NCBI GenBank assembly: GCA_013398615.1 | Contig: VZSR01003798.1 | Coordinates: forward strand, 13,093,117 to 13,157,116 | Length of the DNA stretch: 64,000 nt | Source: Brachypodius melanocephalos | Taxonomy: Eukaryota; Chordata; Aves; Passeriformes; Pycnonotidae | Direction: 5' to 3' | Notes under the pieces: generated by a model | The model's database searches: none | What the model was told of the DNA's origin: nothing | The model's input: only the letters and a program-made list of their open reading frames with translations | Translations under genes and position numbers: made by a program | Shown here: positions 25,650-39,460 of the stretch, piece by piece | Numbering within the stretch: the first letter of the stretch is position 1 | Layout: the number at the start of each line of letters is the position of its first letter

Positions 25650-26350
25650 GCAGAGCAGGCGGCAGCCGCGTGTCCACTGGGAAGCCTGAGTGAGCGAGGT
25701 GTCCTCCACTGGGATTCACAGTCGAACAGTCAAAGAACAATCCTGATCTTTTAATCCCACCATAGGGAAAACACTGGCATATCTGAGCCCACAGCGTGCT
25801 CCCGGCCCGGGACGGTGTCACCACGATGAGGCGAGGCCGGCCTGACCCGGGCACCTCAGGGCAAGAGCAGCACTGAGCTCGGCCCAAACACGGCCTGAGG
25901 GAGAAAACTCCCGGGACAGAGTAAAACAAGGCAAAACTCCCTGCAATTGAATACACTCATTCTTCTCTTGTTCCAGCCCTGGGTCCAGCCACTGCCCAGG
26001 AGCCCAGCCCTACCTACGCCGGCTCCCAGCAGGCTCAGCCTTGATGGCCGTGATGGACCCAGCGAGGGCCGGGCAGTGCCGGCTGCGATGGCGGTCATGC
26101 CCTCCCTCAGCCATTGCCTGGTGCGCCACCCCTCTGCCAAATTCCACTCTCATGCCACACCCTTTCATTACATGAAAGTGTAAGAAATTAAAGTCCTCAC
26201 AGAACACCCCGCCCAAATCTGGAAACCGTGCAGGGTAGAACAAGGCCGAAAGTCACCCCTTCGGAAACATTCCTACTTGCAGTCCTACACACAGTCCCGC
26301 AGTTCCAGCCACCTTCCCTGGGCTGGACAGGGCTGGCACAGTCCACAGCC
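25650..26350. promoter_or_regulatory. CpG-dense patch upstream of exon B
   Basis: CpG dinucleotides are dense, about 16 in 25660-25915, then scattered to about 26.35 kb, with CCCGGCCCGGG and GGCCGGCC-type strings in an otherwise CpG-poor intron. In the gene's direction it is about 2.1 kb upstream of exon B. It may be a small CpG island or alternative promoter, or just GC-rich sequence linked to the adjoining minisatellite. No convincing first exon with a strong donor was seen; the best minus-strand donor-like site, CGTAG|GTAGGG near 26015, is modest. Confidence 0.35.
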
Positions 26351-26409
26351 GGTCACCAGGGCTGGTCACCAGGGCCAGTCACCAGGGCCAGTCACCAGGG
26401 CTGGTCACC
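26351..26409 (+). repeat. 13-bp minisatellite, about 4.5 units
   Basis: Tandem units read GGTCACCAGGGCT, GGTCACCAGGGCC, AGTCACCAGGGCC and AGTCACCAGGGCT, then a partial GGTCACC. The period is exactly 13 with only two variable positions, so it is probably recent and may vary in length. It sits at the edge of the CpG-dense patch, and the long open frames across it are products of the repeat. Confidence 0.95.
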
Positions 26410-27790
26410 CTGTGTGGCCAAACACATTCTACCTTCCACATGACCGGAGCCCCTCAGCATTGCACAGCCCCCGTGTCCCACTCTCCACCCTGGCTGTCTG
26501 CCTCCCGACCTTCCACCTGCAGACCACAGAGTGTGTGCAGAGGGCATTTGGATTTCATGTCAGCTCTTCCCCTCCTTCAGCTTCCTCTTCCAAGACTTTC
26601 TGCCATCCTCACCAAGCCCTGCCCAAGGCAAGGCTGTGGGGTGGCACACGGCCATGTGGAGAAGGAGGCCAGGCTGGGATTGAGCTGCTCTGCAGCGAGC
26701 TTGAAGAGATACAGAGAGAGCTCGGCAGGCAGCTTGCCAGTGCACGGAATTGCAATCTAATGATATTCTTAGGAAAAAATGTCAGAAGAAAGAGCATTCC
26801 AACCACAATACCTTTGATAAATAATGTATTCAGTTGTTCAAAGGGAAATTAAAAATAGACACAGACCAAAAACCCCCCAGGAAATGATACCCAAATCAAA
26901 TAAGAATGGAACTATCAGTAAACTAAACTACACCGTACACTGACTGTCCTTAAAGAATGTACCAAGTTCTTCCTTTCTGTCTCAGCTCTGGAGACTTCAA
27001 ACTGCTTGGCGCACGTCCTGCCTCTCACAGCATGTACATTAAATCTCCTGCCACAGATAACACTGGCTGTAGGTACAATCAGAATAAATGATATAAGAAA
27101 GGAATTTCACGTTCCTCATGCCATGAGGTAGGGACTGGAATGTACCAAACCTCCTTGATGGTTCCTTAGCCCAAATCTTAATTTAATGTGAGATCCAGAC
27201 TCCCTGTTGTTATCTACATAGCAGTTCTAGTTTGCCATAGAACATTAGAGAATGCTTTTACCATTTGTCAGTTTTTGTAAGTTTGCCTAAACATCTAAAA
27301 ATAGTTAATAACAAGCTGTGCAATTTGAGAAACGTGCCTTGAGGGTGCCCACACAGAAGTGGCATGCACACTCTTGGCAGGCAAATATCACAATCATGTT
27401 AATACTACATTATGGGATTAAGCAAATTTAAATTAGGCTTCATTCTGTGTGCAAACTGCCTTGTAAAGTCAACTTCAGTGCTTCTCCATAACAAGCCAAG
27501 ATACACTTATCCATGATGTGTCAGAAGCAATTGTTCCAGGAACAAGTTGTCTCTGCATAGCTCAGTTATTTTCAGGGCCCAGCTTGCCATGGGCTGTAAT
27601 TCAGTATTTACTCATGATAAAAGCAATGAATCTGCTTTACAGGAAGTGTAATGAAGCATAGCAGACACTGGAAAAACTTTTAAGGGATGTGCTTATGTCA
27701 ATCCATGTAGCATATCCTTTAGTTAAAGCTTAGCAATGCTGAGATTGGGTGGGATTTCAGCAACAGACCTGCAGGTGACCGACATCATTC

Positions 27791-27965
27791 CCTGTGAGGG
27801 TGCTGAGGCCCTGGCACAGGTTGCCCAGAGAAGCTGTGGATGCTCCATCCCTGGAAGTGTTAAAGGTCAGATTGGATAGGGCTTTGAGCAACCTGGTCTA
27901 GTGCAAGGTGACCCTGCCCACAGCAAGGGGGGTGGAACTACAGGATCTTTAAGGTGCCCCTAAAG
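27791..27965 (+). mobile_element. CR1 LINE 3' end fragment
   Basis: The sequence follows the well-known avian CR1 3' region: GGTTGCCCAGAGAAGCTGTGG, then CATCCCTGGAAGTGTT, GGGCTTTGAGCAACCTGGTC and a GATCTTTAAGGT end. It is 5' truncated, as is usual for CR1, and lacks the terminal ATTCTATG-type octamer repeats. It is inserted antisense to the host gene. Confidence 0.92.
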
Positions 27966-30900
27966 CTTGGGGTGGATGGCAAGTGTTGGTGTACTCCTAA
28001 ACACAGACAACCCGGTTTACACAGCTTCCTATACAAAGAAGGAAAATGCACATGAAACATCAACACACCACATCCTCTACAAAAGCCTTCCAGAAAGCAG
28101 AGCTCCTTTATTTAAGGTTTCTCTGTTCAGGCTAATAGGCTATGTGGGCTTAGTTATCAGAACTGGAGCATGAGCACAGGCTTTGCACTTTAGGAGACTG
28201 TAAAGTCCATGAGAGAAAACTGATCCCAGATTAGGTTGGTTTCCCACTGATGGACAGTTACAAGTTTTTGAGGTGGCCAGGGGAATGATGCTTTTTACAG
28301 CAGTTATCATATGCCAGATTTCTAAATAACAAACATTTTCCAGGAAATAATTATCATGTAACTACATTTGGGCTCTCCAAAAGAAATAGTAATGTGATGT
28401 GGTCTGTTTTATTTGAGTCTCTTTTGATACTTTGTCCTTATTAGGCTTGGGAACATCTCTTGACAATAACCAGAAAGGGCCGTGTTTATTTTTTTTCTTT
28501 GTCCCTTTCAGTTTTGTTAACTTCTTATAAACTTTTATTACTGTGGTTCAGATTTTTTTTCTAAAAACATTTTCCATTCTTCATTCCAGTGATGGAGGAA
28601 CATTGCCCTTTTCTTTTTTCCCTACTTTCACTTTTCATTTCTTCCTATAATAAAGATGTTTATTAGTTCACCTTGTCTCAACAATTAAATATATATTTGA
28701 AATCAAACTTTTATAATGAACCCACTTATACATTTTAACAAGGATGGAGCCCAGAAGGAAGATACCAATCCAATAAATTCCTCACCTTTACTTGAATATA
28801 CCACAGTTTTTTCTACTCCTCAGTGGACAGAATATTTCTGAAAGGCCATGATGTTCCATAAACCTGTCCTCATAATTAGCGGTTAGGCAATTAGAAATTT
28901 GCAAACATTGTCATTTACTTCAATTTCCCTGGTATCTCCATTCCTCCCAAATCCCTCTGTCATTAAAAAACTATTAATAATATCTTACAGATTTGCTGTC
29001 ATGCATTAAAAATAACTGGGAAGTTGATTATTATTCACTGAAATTAAAAGAAACCAACTAGAAACAAGTAAGTTATTGAACCACATGTCTCTCTTGATCA
29101 GTTGGACATCTGAAAATCAGCAAGAGATTTAAGTTTGATGTGGTTCCATGAAATTTCAGTGCAGCGAAGCACTCAGTTGAGTGGCTCACATGGGCACCTG
29201 AGCAGTAAGTACTGCTGGCTTCAATACAGCTGCCACAAGCTCTGTGTTTAACTGAGGCTCCAGGCCAGCATCCCTTTCAATGACATAACCAGGTAATGTA
29301 GTTTCTTCCACAGAGCTCAGTTTTTACTGTGTTACATCTGGAACTCTTTTCTGAATTTAAAGGGAAAATAAACCCCAACTCCTAAAATGCCTTCTCTCAC
29401 ATCAGCCTTTCATGTGTTTGCAGGCACCATCCAGAGACGACCATCTGTCAGCCAGTGACCACTGGATGTCTCCACTGGCCTATGCAAACATATCAAAGAT
29501 CTCCATCAGTGGAAAGCTCTTTTCAAAGGCATTTACCTGTTTTACAAGCCATCGCTGACACTTTCCAGAGTGCACAGCAGCCACACAGGGTTGCCCTGTG
29601 CAGCCCTCAGCACAGGCAGGGGATGGCAGCTTCACTGGCCTGCACTTCTGGGGAGGTTTCTCAGAGCAACCCCCAGTGTTTAGATCAGAATTATGAAGAC
29701 GTGGCTAGGTAAGGAGAAGAAAACCAAATAGCAATTGCCTGAGCTCAAAACTTTTTGTTTCTGTTTATATCCAGTAATAGTTAAAACTTTATCAATAAAC
29801 CCCTCATAAGATGATGATATCATAAGATAAACTGTTAGAATTTCATGAAAGATTCTTTTTCTTGCAGTGATATACAGATTTTATTAAAAATAAAATTGAC
29901 ATACTTAGGAAACATATTATTATAGACAAAACTACAGAGGAAAAATAATACAATTAGTCTAAACAATCTCATTTTCTGGCCAGATCTATATATTGATTTT
30001 TACTGGCATTAATCAGAGAAGTAAACCTGCTACATGCAGTGCAATTTCTCATCTGGAAAAATACCAAAATGTGCTCCATCCCCTGAAGTGCTGACCACTT
30101 CCTGAGGGACACTGAGAGCTATCATTCCCAATTGCTCTTAGCTTGGGATGTTCTGGAAGGAGCTTGATACTACTTTCTATCTGTTTTTATATTTGGAAAG
30201 AACTGAATACTTCTGTTTGTCTGCATTAGAATCTGGAGTCTCAGCTTGCATCCAGATCTGTAATTTGAAATGTGATTCTGTCTCCATCAGCACACTTAGT
30301 AGCTCCAAAAACCTGGAATGTCAAATAATGTTAAATTATATAAATCAGTATTTTGGCAACTTTAGTAAATACACCTTCAAATCCTGCCTTCAGACTTTCC
30401 ACAGCAAGCTTGGTCAGTTTTATTCAAATCGGTTCTACTGCTGGAGGACTTCCTGTCACGCTTCAGGATAATAAATGGCAAAGGTAGATGGGAAGAAAAG
30501 ACATTCAAGTTTAGGCTTGTGATTCCCCCAGCAGCATTCCAGACAAAAGCTTTCAGTCATCTCCTAAGGAAGCATATTTAAAGTTAAATGTCTTAGAAGT
30601 CTCTCTTCTATTAAAACATGAACTCTGCATGTGAACACTAAAACTCCCAAAGTAATGCCTATCATGAAAAGACCATAATACCCAAATCTCTAGTATTTAA
30701 CAGAACTCCAAAGAAGGCTCCACAGCAAACCTTTCCTCATGTAAACCTGGCATGGCACGCTCTTCGCTATGCACTGCTCACTGAAGTGCACCCTAAGCTT
30801 TCTTTAATACGAAGATAAAGAAGGACCAAGCAGCCAAAAGTGACAGCAGGGGAAGGAGGAACACAGTGCTTCTGTTTCTTGATATCAGCTCCCAGACAAA

Positions 30901-32914
30901 ATGAGCCAGCTCTCACTTGGTTACATGATTGGCGAAAAATCTTTATTTTCTTTCCTAAACAAAACTTGCTCTGAGCTGTACAGTTTGCATTAAAGTCTAA
31001 ATGCTTTCTGAAGTTACACTTCTCTGAGTTATTTAGTTTGAGGGAAGAAACCTAACATTTTATCTTTAAAAATGAAAATTGTTACATCATTATTTACAAG
31101 AAATGATGACACAATGTTTTTAAAATCATCGCATATAGAAATCAACTGTCATTTTACGTTAATTACAGAGATAATAATAGTAATGTTTTCAGTTATCTCA
31201 GTCTGCATGTTTTTAAGTTTCTTTAAACAGACTCAATTTGCCAAAATCACCCAGAGAAATAATTTTGGATCAACTCACAAAATTTCTTGTCATTCTCTGC
31301 CTCTTTTTCCTTGCTGTCTCCAGAGGAAGCAGTCACTTAGAAATGCTTCCCCATCTCCCAAAATCCAGTTGCTGGACTCATTTCATATCCCTCTGATTGA
31401 TACCCTCATCATTTACTGTTCTATGCTGACATGAACACGGCCACTTTGATGAACACAGACTTAAAATCTACTACCTGTGCTTGTATAAACTAAACTAAGT
31501 TTTATAGTTGCTATAAACAGCTATAAACACACAGATCAATGTGAAAAGCAAGAAAAGAGATGGAACTCCTTTTCTGAAAGGTTTGGAACTGAAAATTCTT
31601 TGATCTGGAACAACACCAAGAAATTACCATCTGCAGTGAGGAGTCACAGCAGAAAGAATGAAATAAGAAACAAGCAGCAGCTAAAAGTCAGCCCCAGATT
31701 CACTGTCACTGTCCCCTAAGAAATACTTATAAGTATGTTCTGACTGAGCCTCACACACTTACAGATTGCCTTAAGATTAAAAAAAAATACTATTGTGGGG
31801 GTGAGGAGTGTTTCTGAAGTAATAAAAAAGACTTGTACTCATTTAAATATTAATATAGCTCTTATTTGGTCTAAAATGTCCTAACTATATTTCCATGGCC
31901 TCTTGCCACAGTCCTTTAATAGGCAAATAAATTCTTAAGGATTACTTAAAACATTCTGTGCTTTTATTTACATACACGAAAATATTTATTTCCTTCACTG
32001 TCATAAACATCTATTTAAAACATGAATGTTCATTAGAACAATGTTTTCAGTAAGATGCCAGTGACCTGGAGCTCAGTCAGTTAACTTGAAAGCTGCTTCC
32101 CTTCTGGTATCAGATAAAACCCTAAACATTCAGTGTTTCACATCACATTTCACTTTAAAGACTATTCTTATATAAAAAGCTATAATGATCATTGACAAGA
32201 CTCCAGATTTCGTAGCAACTTTGCTTCTAGTTTTTCTTCTGGGTTTTCAAACTTTGCACACCTTGATTGTTAGATGTTAAGATTCCTGCAGAAAACTGAA
32301 AGGTGCCAACTCAGTGATCTTTTCTCACGGAAAATCTTAACTGGAAGGCACTGGGGGGCAGCTATTGCTCCCTGATGCTGGCAGCTGGGCTCCACTTTGA
32401 GCCTCCATGCTCTTAACAACTGGATTTCAAAACAACAAAGCTTAGGTTGTCTCATCTTCCATATCTCTCTCAGCCAAGGGGGAAACGGGTGTTTGGTAAA
32501 AGATTATCTTCACACTGAGAGTTCTGCCCCATGAAACTGGATCTGTCTCTCCTGTACTCACCTGTGGCATCACCCTACATCTCACTTCTCCCAGCACACA
32601 CACAAACCAGTATGGATGTGTCAAGATAAAAATCTTGTCAAACCCCTTTAATTTCCTTCTACAAACAAGCTCTGCATGGAGCAGAAGCACTGGCTGTGAT
32701 TTAGCTTGGCTTTTCAAAGGTGTCTGACACTTCTTCGGTGAAAATGACATCTGGAAGTTACTGTAAGAGATGTGTAAAGTTGTTTTGAAAACTACTTACT
32801 AATTACTACTCAGTAATTCACTGGCTGAGTTTTGGTACCTACTGAGTAAGAATCTGCAAGATCTTTCCTAAATATGGCTCCAGCTTATATATTCATGCAT
32901 GAGGTAGATGATGT

Positions 32915-33100
32915 GATAGCAAGAGGTTCACAGGTAACACCAAGCTGGGAAAGGCAACAATACTGGAGGGAAGGATTAGAGCTCAAAAAAATATGCTGAC
33001 AGCTTGGGGAAGGGTCTGAAAAGGCAGGATGAAATATAATAGGGATTGGTATGATATCCTACATTTGTGACAGAACAACCACCTGCACAAACAAAGCCTG
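32915..33100 (+). mobile_element. Possible ancient CR1 coding-region fragment
   Basis: The order of short matches (ACACCAAGCTGGGA, then CTGGAGGGAAGGATTAGAG, then a CATTTGTGACAGAACAACC-type end) recalls the CR1 ORF2 stretch that encodes DDTKL...LQRDLDRL...KCKVLHLG. It is heavily diverged, with the frame broken. It was recognised by eye only. Confidence 0.4.
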
Positions 33101-36100
33101 AAAAACTAATGGAGAAGCAGTAATTATACAAAGAATCTGGAGCACTGACAGTGAGTGTCATTTAATGTGAGGCACTGAAGGTGTAAGAAAAGAAAAGCAA
33201 ACACTGCACGGTATAAAGAAGAAGGCAATGTGCAAATCACAGCAGAGACCAACATTCAATGCAGCACTATCCACTTCTGATGGGCCATGTGAACGCAATC
33301 CAGAGGAGAAAGTGAGCAACCAGCAGTTTAGTAAACACAGCTAAAGACAGCGGTGTTTCGAAAAAGCAGTCTCTAGGTAGAGATAAAATACAAAAGGGAA
33401 CAGAAGTCTTCCTGTGCGTGCTGTGAACCAGACAGGAGGTAATGGGCCAGAGCTGTGGATGGAAATCTGTACTACGCTTCACAAAAGATTTCTACTGGAA
33501 GGAATAGCTAAGCACCATTTGCTTACAGAGACTGCAGAACCTCCACCACTGGAGACTGGCACGGGACAAACTGAACAAGCACAAGCTGTGCTCTTCTAGA
33601 GGGTTCCATTTCCTAACCTCAGATCTTGCAGAGCACACAAAGACTTCCTATGTTTATTTACTGACTTATTCCTCCTTCCACAGTGCCTAGTTATAATAGA
33701 CACAGCAGTCCCTTTTGGTCAAAATACATTTACTGTCATGTAGTAACCGCTCAGATACTGTTGTTTCCCATCAAGGAAAGTGTTACCATTCATACAAACA
33801 GTTTCTGCATGAATAAACCTCTCTCTGCAGCTTTTCCCCAAAGAAGCGTCAATGCTCAAGTGCAGTCCTAGATACACAGATGTTCAGAGTTCAAAACGAG
33901 AAATAAGGAAGATTTTCTTGCACCTGTCTGGACTCTGTCCCAGAGAGTTGCACCAAGGAACATAAAGTCTTAATTGTAAAAATATTTCCAATAGGTTAGT
34001 TTTTGTCTCTGGAAAGCAGTAAATTGTGAAAATTCAGTTTTGCAAATTCTACCTCTCATTCTGGACTGCAGAAAGCATAACAAAAGCACATCATTTTCTG
34101 TCCCCGAAGTTATACATGGAAAGTATCTACAGCCTGATCAATGTACAGTTGTGAGTCCAACACAGTAAAACTAACGTAACATGTCAAAACCTTTCTGAAA
34201 ATGTTATCACCTGTTATCTTAAATATAACACCAACAGCAACCCAGAGCAACTGCTACCTCAAATGTCTAGATAACATCCAACCCATACATCTGGGATTCA
34301 GGCTGTTGGTTTAAAAGTTTCTGGAATGACATATGCTGCAACTGCTTCAAATTATCTCACATACACTGAAACACCTTAGTTTCGACCAACCTAAGATCTG
34401 CCCCTTGAACCATGTCACTATAAATGTTCTAATAGGATGCTGGAGGTCAAACCATGAATCTCTAACAATGAAAATATCAGGATGATCACATGATAGTTAA
34501 GTAGAGCCTTAAAAACTAGAAGCTCCTGTTCTTGAGTGGTAACATACTTGTTACCATCAAAAGGGAGCAATGCAGAGCACATTTGTCTAATGCTTCACTT
34601 TTTCCTTTCCATACCACAGTAATCAACAGTTAACCCTGTGTGAAAGCATCAGAACCATTCCAAAGACCTGAAACAATAAAGTTTCTCAATTTTCTGAAAA
34701 TTAACTTTAAGGTGTTAAATTTATAATCACCTTACAATGATGGTATGAGGCAGATTAGCCTATAGCTTTGTGTCTGTGCAGCCAGACTACTCCACACAAA
34801 ACAATACAGAATTTTAGTGGAGACTGGGACATAGCAAAAAAAGTTTCCAAACACTCAAGAAAGCGAAATTAATAAACCATGTCCAGCCTAGTTACATTCA
34901 TTCTTCCCAAAGCAATTAGGGGGGAGAGGGAATGAATGTTTAATTGTGCAAGTGATTCTTAAATGTCTGTATCAACTCATGCTTGCTAATGTAGCACAGA
35001 AAGAGGGACACACATCACTACAGCTCCCTTAAAATCTGCTAAAGCTCTTCTCCCTGCCCCATCTCAAGTTGGACTCAGTTTAACACAGTAATGCAGAAAT
35101 CCTTTCAAGTCTGGCAGTAAGACTGCAGCCAAATATGTAAGCTATTCACAAATATTATCCAAAAGCAGAGGGCAAGCACAGTTTGTGATTTAGGGTTCAC
35201 CTGGTACAGACCTTTCGGAGGAAGAAACTGTGCTGGAACAGCAGAGGTAGCCTTATTAACTAAAGAATCTGAGGGGCAAAGAGGGGAAACTTCAGCAAAA
35301 CACTGTTGTGAAAAATAATGGATCACACTCACAGACTTCAAATATAAATTACCTCTCTTTTAGCCAAAAAGCAGCTGTACAAAAGCTGATGTTAACGATT
35401 ATCCATTTTCCATTGAAACCATTCTGTGCTGGCTCAAACACTATAAAACTATATATGCACACACAAGCTTTCAGCAGCTCACCCTCCCCCTTTCTGAAAT
35501 ACTGCCTGCTCCTCTGGTGAAAATAAGCTGGTTAAGTCCTGTAAGCAGCCTGCTCAATATGATGCCCTATCCATGGTGCATAATCATGGATTTGGGGGGG
35601 AAAATCCACTTCTTTTAACAAGAAACACAAGAAGGTTTTGCACTGTGATTCAATCCCCAGACTTGTAAAAGCAATTAAATATCCATCCTCACTCAATACT
35701 CTCTTTTATTTGGCATTTTCCTAAACTCCAAGATGCTTGGCAGGGAAAGAGGAGCACAGACACGAACTGGTACTGCCCTGTCCCTGCAGGGGAACAGCCT
35801 CATTGTACCTAGCGCAACCCCTGTGCCTTTAAAAGAAAACAGAGGAGAGTCAGAGGAAAACACAGGACATCTCAAGTTGCATTAACTGCTATTCTTCTGG
35901 AATTAATAATTATGGAACAAGAGATGTTGCCAAGCAAATGACCTGTTCAGATAGATTCTGAGAAGGAGATTACTGATGAAATAAATATTTTGAATTTTGT
36001 GGCTCTCTAATAGCCCACTGAGCTTCTGTTACAATACAGCCAAGGACACTGACCCTATCAAGCATTTTACTAAATAAACTTTAGCTATGCTAACCTTTCA

Positions 36101-39100
36101 GCTATTCCAAGTTTCTTGCCTGTACACTGACCAGCTTACACAAGTCACAAATATGAACAAAATCATATACTAAATGAACAGCATACTCTCGAGAACTCCA
36201 GCGAAGATGCAAGAGAACTCAAAACATATGGAGGTATTTTCCTATGAACTATATTAAATAGGAAGATGTATTAGTTACAACTGGGAATTAATGTAGACAG
36301 ATATCAGCCACAGACATAGCACAGCACATGGTGTTTAACATTAGAACATCTCCAGTGCACAAGAGGATCTCCTGATGCAGAAATTTGCACTTCTTTGGGC
36401 TGCATAGACACATCAAGAAAACTGTTTCTGTTCCATTTTTCCTGACTGGAACACCTTCCAGGCTTTAAGCTATGCCACTAAGTAACTAATGTAAAGTAGC
36501 ACAGCTTGTTACATGGGATGGAAAACGAGCAATACACAGCCCTGGTGCTCTAGCTGGTATTTCTTACACCAGATCAGCTCTCTTAATAGGGAGTTTCAGT
36601 TTAGATTCCAATTCTTTCTCTCAATACTTCTACAGCACAGAAGACTCTTACCTTGGCTGTCTCTCCATTTCCAAACACAGACTCTATAGTAATAAGCTAG
36701 TTCACAGCAACTAAAGTCAATCATGTTGGTTTTAAAAGACATGACAGAAATGCAGATGGAAGGACCTACAGATAGGCATATCCATATAAACTTCAGAAAA
36801 AATAGATGCAAATATGTAAACATTAAATTGCATTTTACAATACATAAAATTATTTCAACTGCTTTATTTTCTAAATATTTTCCAACTCTTTTGCGCGTGC
36901 AGTCTGCATTTGGTCAAATTCTATTACTGATGCTTGATGTCCATTTCCATTTGCAAAGACCTCTATGAGCACAAGGCCATGATTCCAGTCTGCAACAGGC
37001 AGCAAATACAGTCACAGAAAATTCCCTGAGAATCCCTTCAACACTGGCTGTGAGTCCCGCTAAAGACAATAAGGATGGTGTATGGGAATGAGATGTGAAT
37101 GAAATGTATTCCAACTGAGCTAGGCATGTTAGAAGACAACTGAGTCAGAAAGCATGTCTTGATCTAGTATTTATTTCCACTGCAAGACAATCCCTTGGAT
37201 GAGGTGGTGATTGTGGATGGAGTGCTGATGGTACTGACGTGTGGCTTGGCACAACACGGCAGGACTAGGAACGGGAAGAAGGACGTCTGCTGGTTATATA
37301 TGATTCAATATGCTTAGTTTAGATCAACTAGTTAACAGCAAAGATGAGCAATTAATTGTATTTTTCTTCTGTATTTCCACTGAAAGCTGTTGAGCTGGCT
37401 TCAGAGAAATTCTCAAAATGCTTACAGCATTGGTAAGATAGAAGTTTTTCTCATCAGCTGTTCAACTGAAAATTCATTTATGGTCGTAAGAATTTAATAA
37501 TCATGACATTTAGTTTCTCCTTTCATGGCTTCAGGGATGATGGATAGAATAAACAGCATTTTAGGCAGATTGCTTCATATTAGATCCTGCCATAGCTAAG
37601 ACTTGCTTTATTGCATTGGACAAAATAGTAACCAGACATGTTCTATAAATTACAAACCACAAAATCAGGATAAAACTTTCTTTTATTCCAGAAGTAGTCC
37701 CGTAATTTTTGTGATGCTCACAAAGTACTGTGACAAGAGCCAAATGAGTACCCAGGCAGATGGAGTCTCCTGCTCCCTAACATTGATTAGCATCATATCT
37801 AACAAGATACCACTGTGATTAAAGCAGATTTATGCTCAAACAGCATTCAGATTGAGAAAGCACAACAAAACTGGCATCTGAGTCTTCTTGCTTCTTAAAA
37901 GCAAGAATTTCTGACAAGGAGCACTGCACACAAATCTCCATCTTCATGCAGCAGACACAGCATCAATTCTATCTGCAGCTGTTTCAGGCAAAAAAAAGCT
38001 AACCCCAGAGTTTGGATATTACTGCAAGTATAATCTGACTTCATTTGAAACTGGATTTTATCCAGTGTTCCTGCAATAACCCCGAGGAGACTTGATCCAC
38101 TGATGACTTCTAAACTGATTTTCATAGAACAGATCCAACATACTTCAAATATCTTCTTTAATTTCCCAGTGACTAATGTACGTTGTTTCCATCAACATAA
38201 TGCTTTAATCTAGTAAAGAAAGCCAAAGCTTTTAATTTAGAAAGTTCACCTTCTTCCTGTATATGGTGCATCTTCTGTGTGTTCCCAGCTCCCACCCCAA
38301 ATGAAAACAGAACTTGAGGCACAGAAGGGCTAAATGTGTCAACCCAGCCAACCATAAGAACTTTCCATCTGGACAAATGCAGATTTATGCAGCAAAAGCT
38401 GCTGTCCCCAGACAATAAGACCTTTGACATTTTTAAGTTAAACTTTCCAACTTAGCTATTATAATTTGAAAATGTTTAGTTTTTTTTTTAAATGAGGATG
38501 ATGCAAACATGCTGAGAAATCACTGAAAACCATTTACTAGATACCTCTCACTGATTTTCAGGAGCTACTCAAATGTCATTGTGGTGGATAATCATCTCAG
38601 CAAACTAAAATGCATACATGAAAACAAATGTGCTGGTTTGGACCTACTCAGATTCATCCACACTTGAAGTATTTAAATATTGCTTTACTGAATAGCAGTT
38701 AATGACCCTGTACAATAGCTGAAAGAATCTGATATGTTTTCATGGTTCCTTTTGCTCATGCTTCCCCTGTGCTCCTGCTTTGGATTGGGAACCCCATCCC
38801 TATGAATATCCCCTTGCACTGCCAAGACACTTCATTGAGCCACCACCCTCTAGAAAGAAACCCTTGGTTCTGCTCCTGAGACCCGATCTAAACCTTGCTT
38901 CCTCTACAGGATGCAAAGGAGGCCGTGGTTGAGCACAGCTGCCTCCTCCTCTGTGCAACAGGAAAGGCAGAGACAGACACGGGCCACTCACCCCACCCCA
39001 TTCCCCAAGGTGAGCAGCAGTAGCCAAAGGAACTCTGTAATTCCAGTTTCTGCCAGTCAGGACACTAGATAAATAAATAAATTAATGCAGCAGAATGATC

Positions 39101-39436
39101 TTACTGAAAACCCTCCAAATTTCAGTGGAGCAACAATCTCTTAATACTGTTTGAACACAAACCAGAGATTGAGTGTTCTGCAATAAAATCTCTGTCGGTG
39201 ACGCTAACAAAAATATTAAATTTCAGCAATATGCTGACTTTTTAAAAATGGACATCTGTTTGTATTTAGGTTCTTCATGTGACTATATTCAACAAAAACG
39301 AAAGGATGAGAGCATTCCTTCCTCCAAATCTCTCCAATACTGATAGGTCACTATCAAGTTGATTAAATTGAGAAGTTAGCATTGGAGGAAATCAAATCCG
39401 GCAAATCAATCATGCAGTCCTTGTTCAGGGGCAAGA

Positions 39437-39460
39437 CCCCTATTGAAATCGAAGGGAATA
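39437..39460. repeat. Diverged palindromic repeat, copy 3 (short)
   Basis: CCCCTATTGAAATCGAAGGG resembles the inverse-type core CCCATTGAAATCAATGGG with two or three changes. Confidence 0.4.

Noticed and set aside
26277..26852. 191-codon plus-strand open frame
   Set aside because: It runs through the 13-bp minisatellite and GC-rich sequence where stops are rare. It has no splice support, no known motif and low-complexity composition.
32563..32600. Strong minus-strand donor-like CCACAG|GTGAGTA, considered as another recursive site
   Set aside because: The sequence before it is purine and G rich with several AG dinucleotides, so it has no usable acceptor.
36651..36682. 32-base micro-exon-like segment between TATAG and CAAG|GTAAGAG on the minus strand
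   Set aside because: An exon between A and B must be a multiple of three; 32 is not, so inclusion would break the frame. The acceptor tract is also weak.
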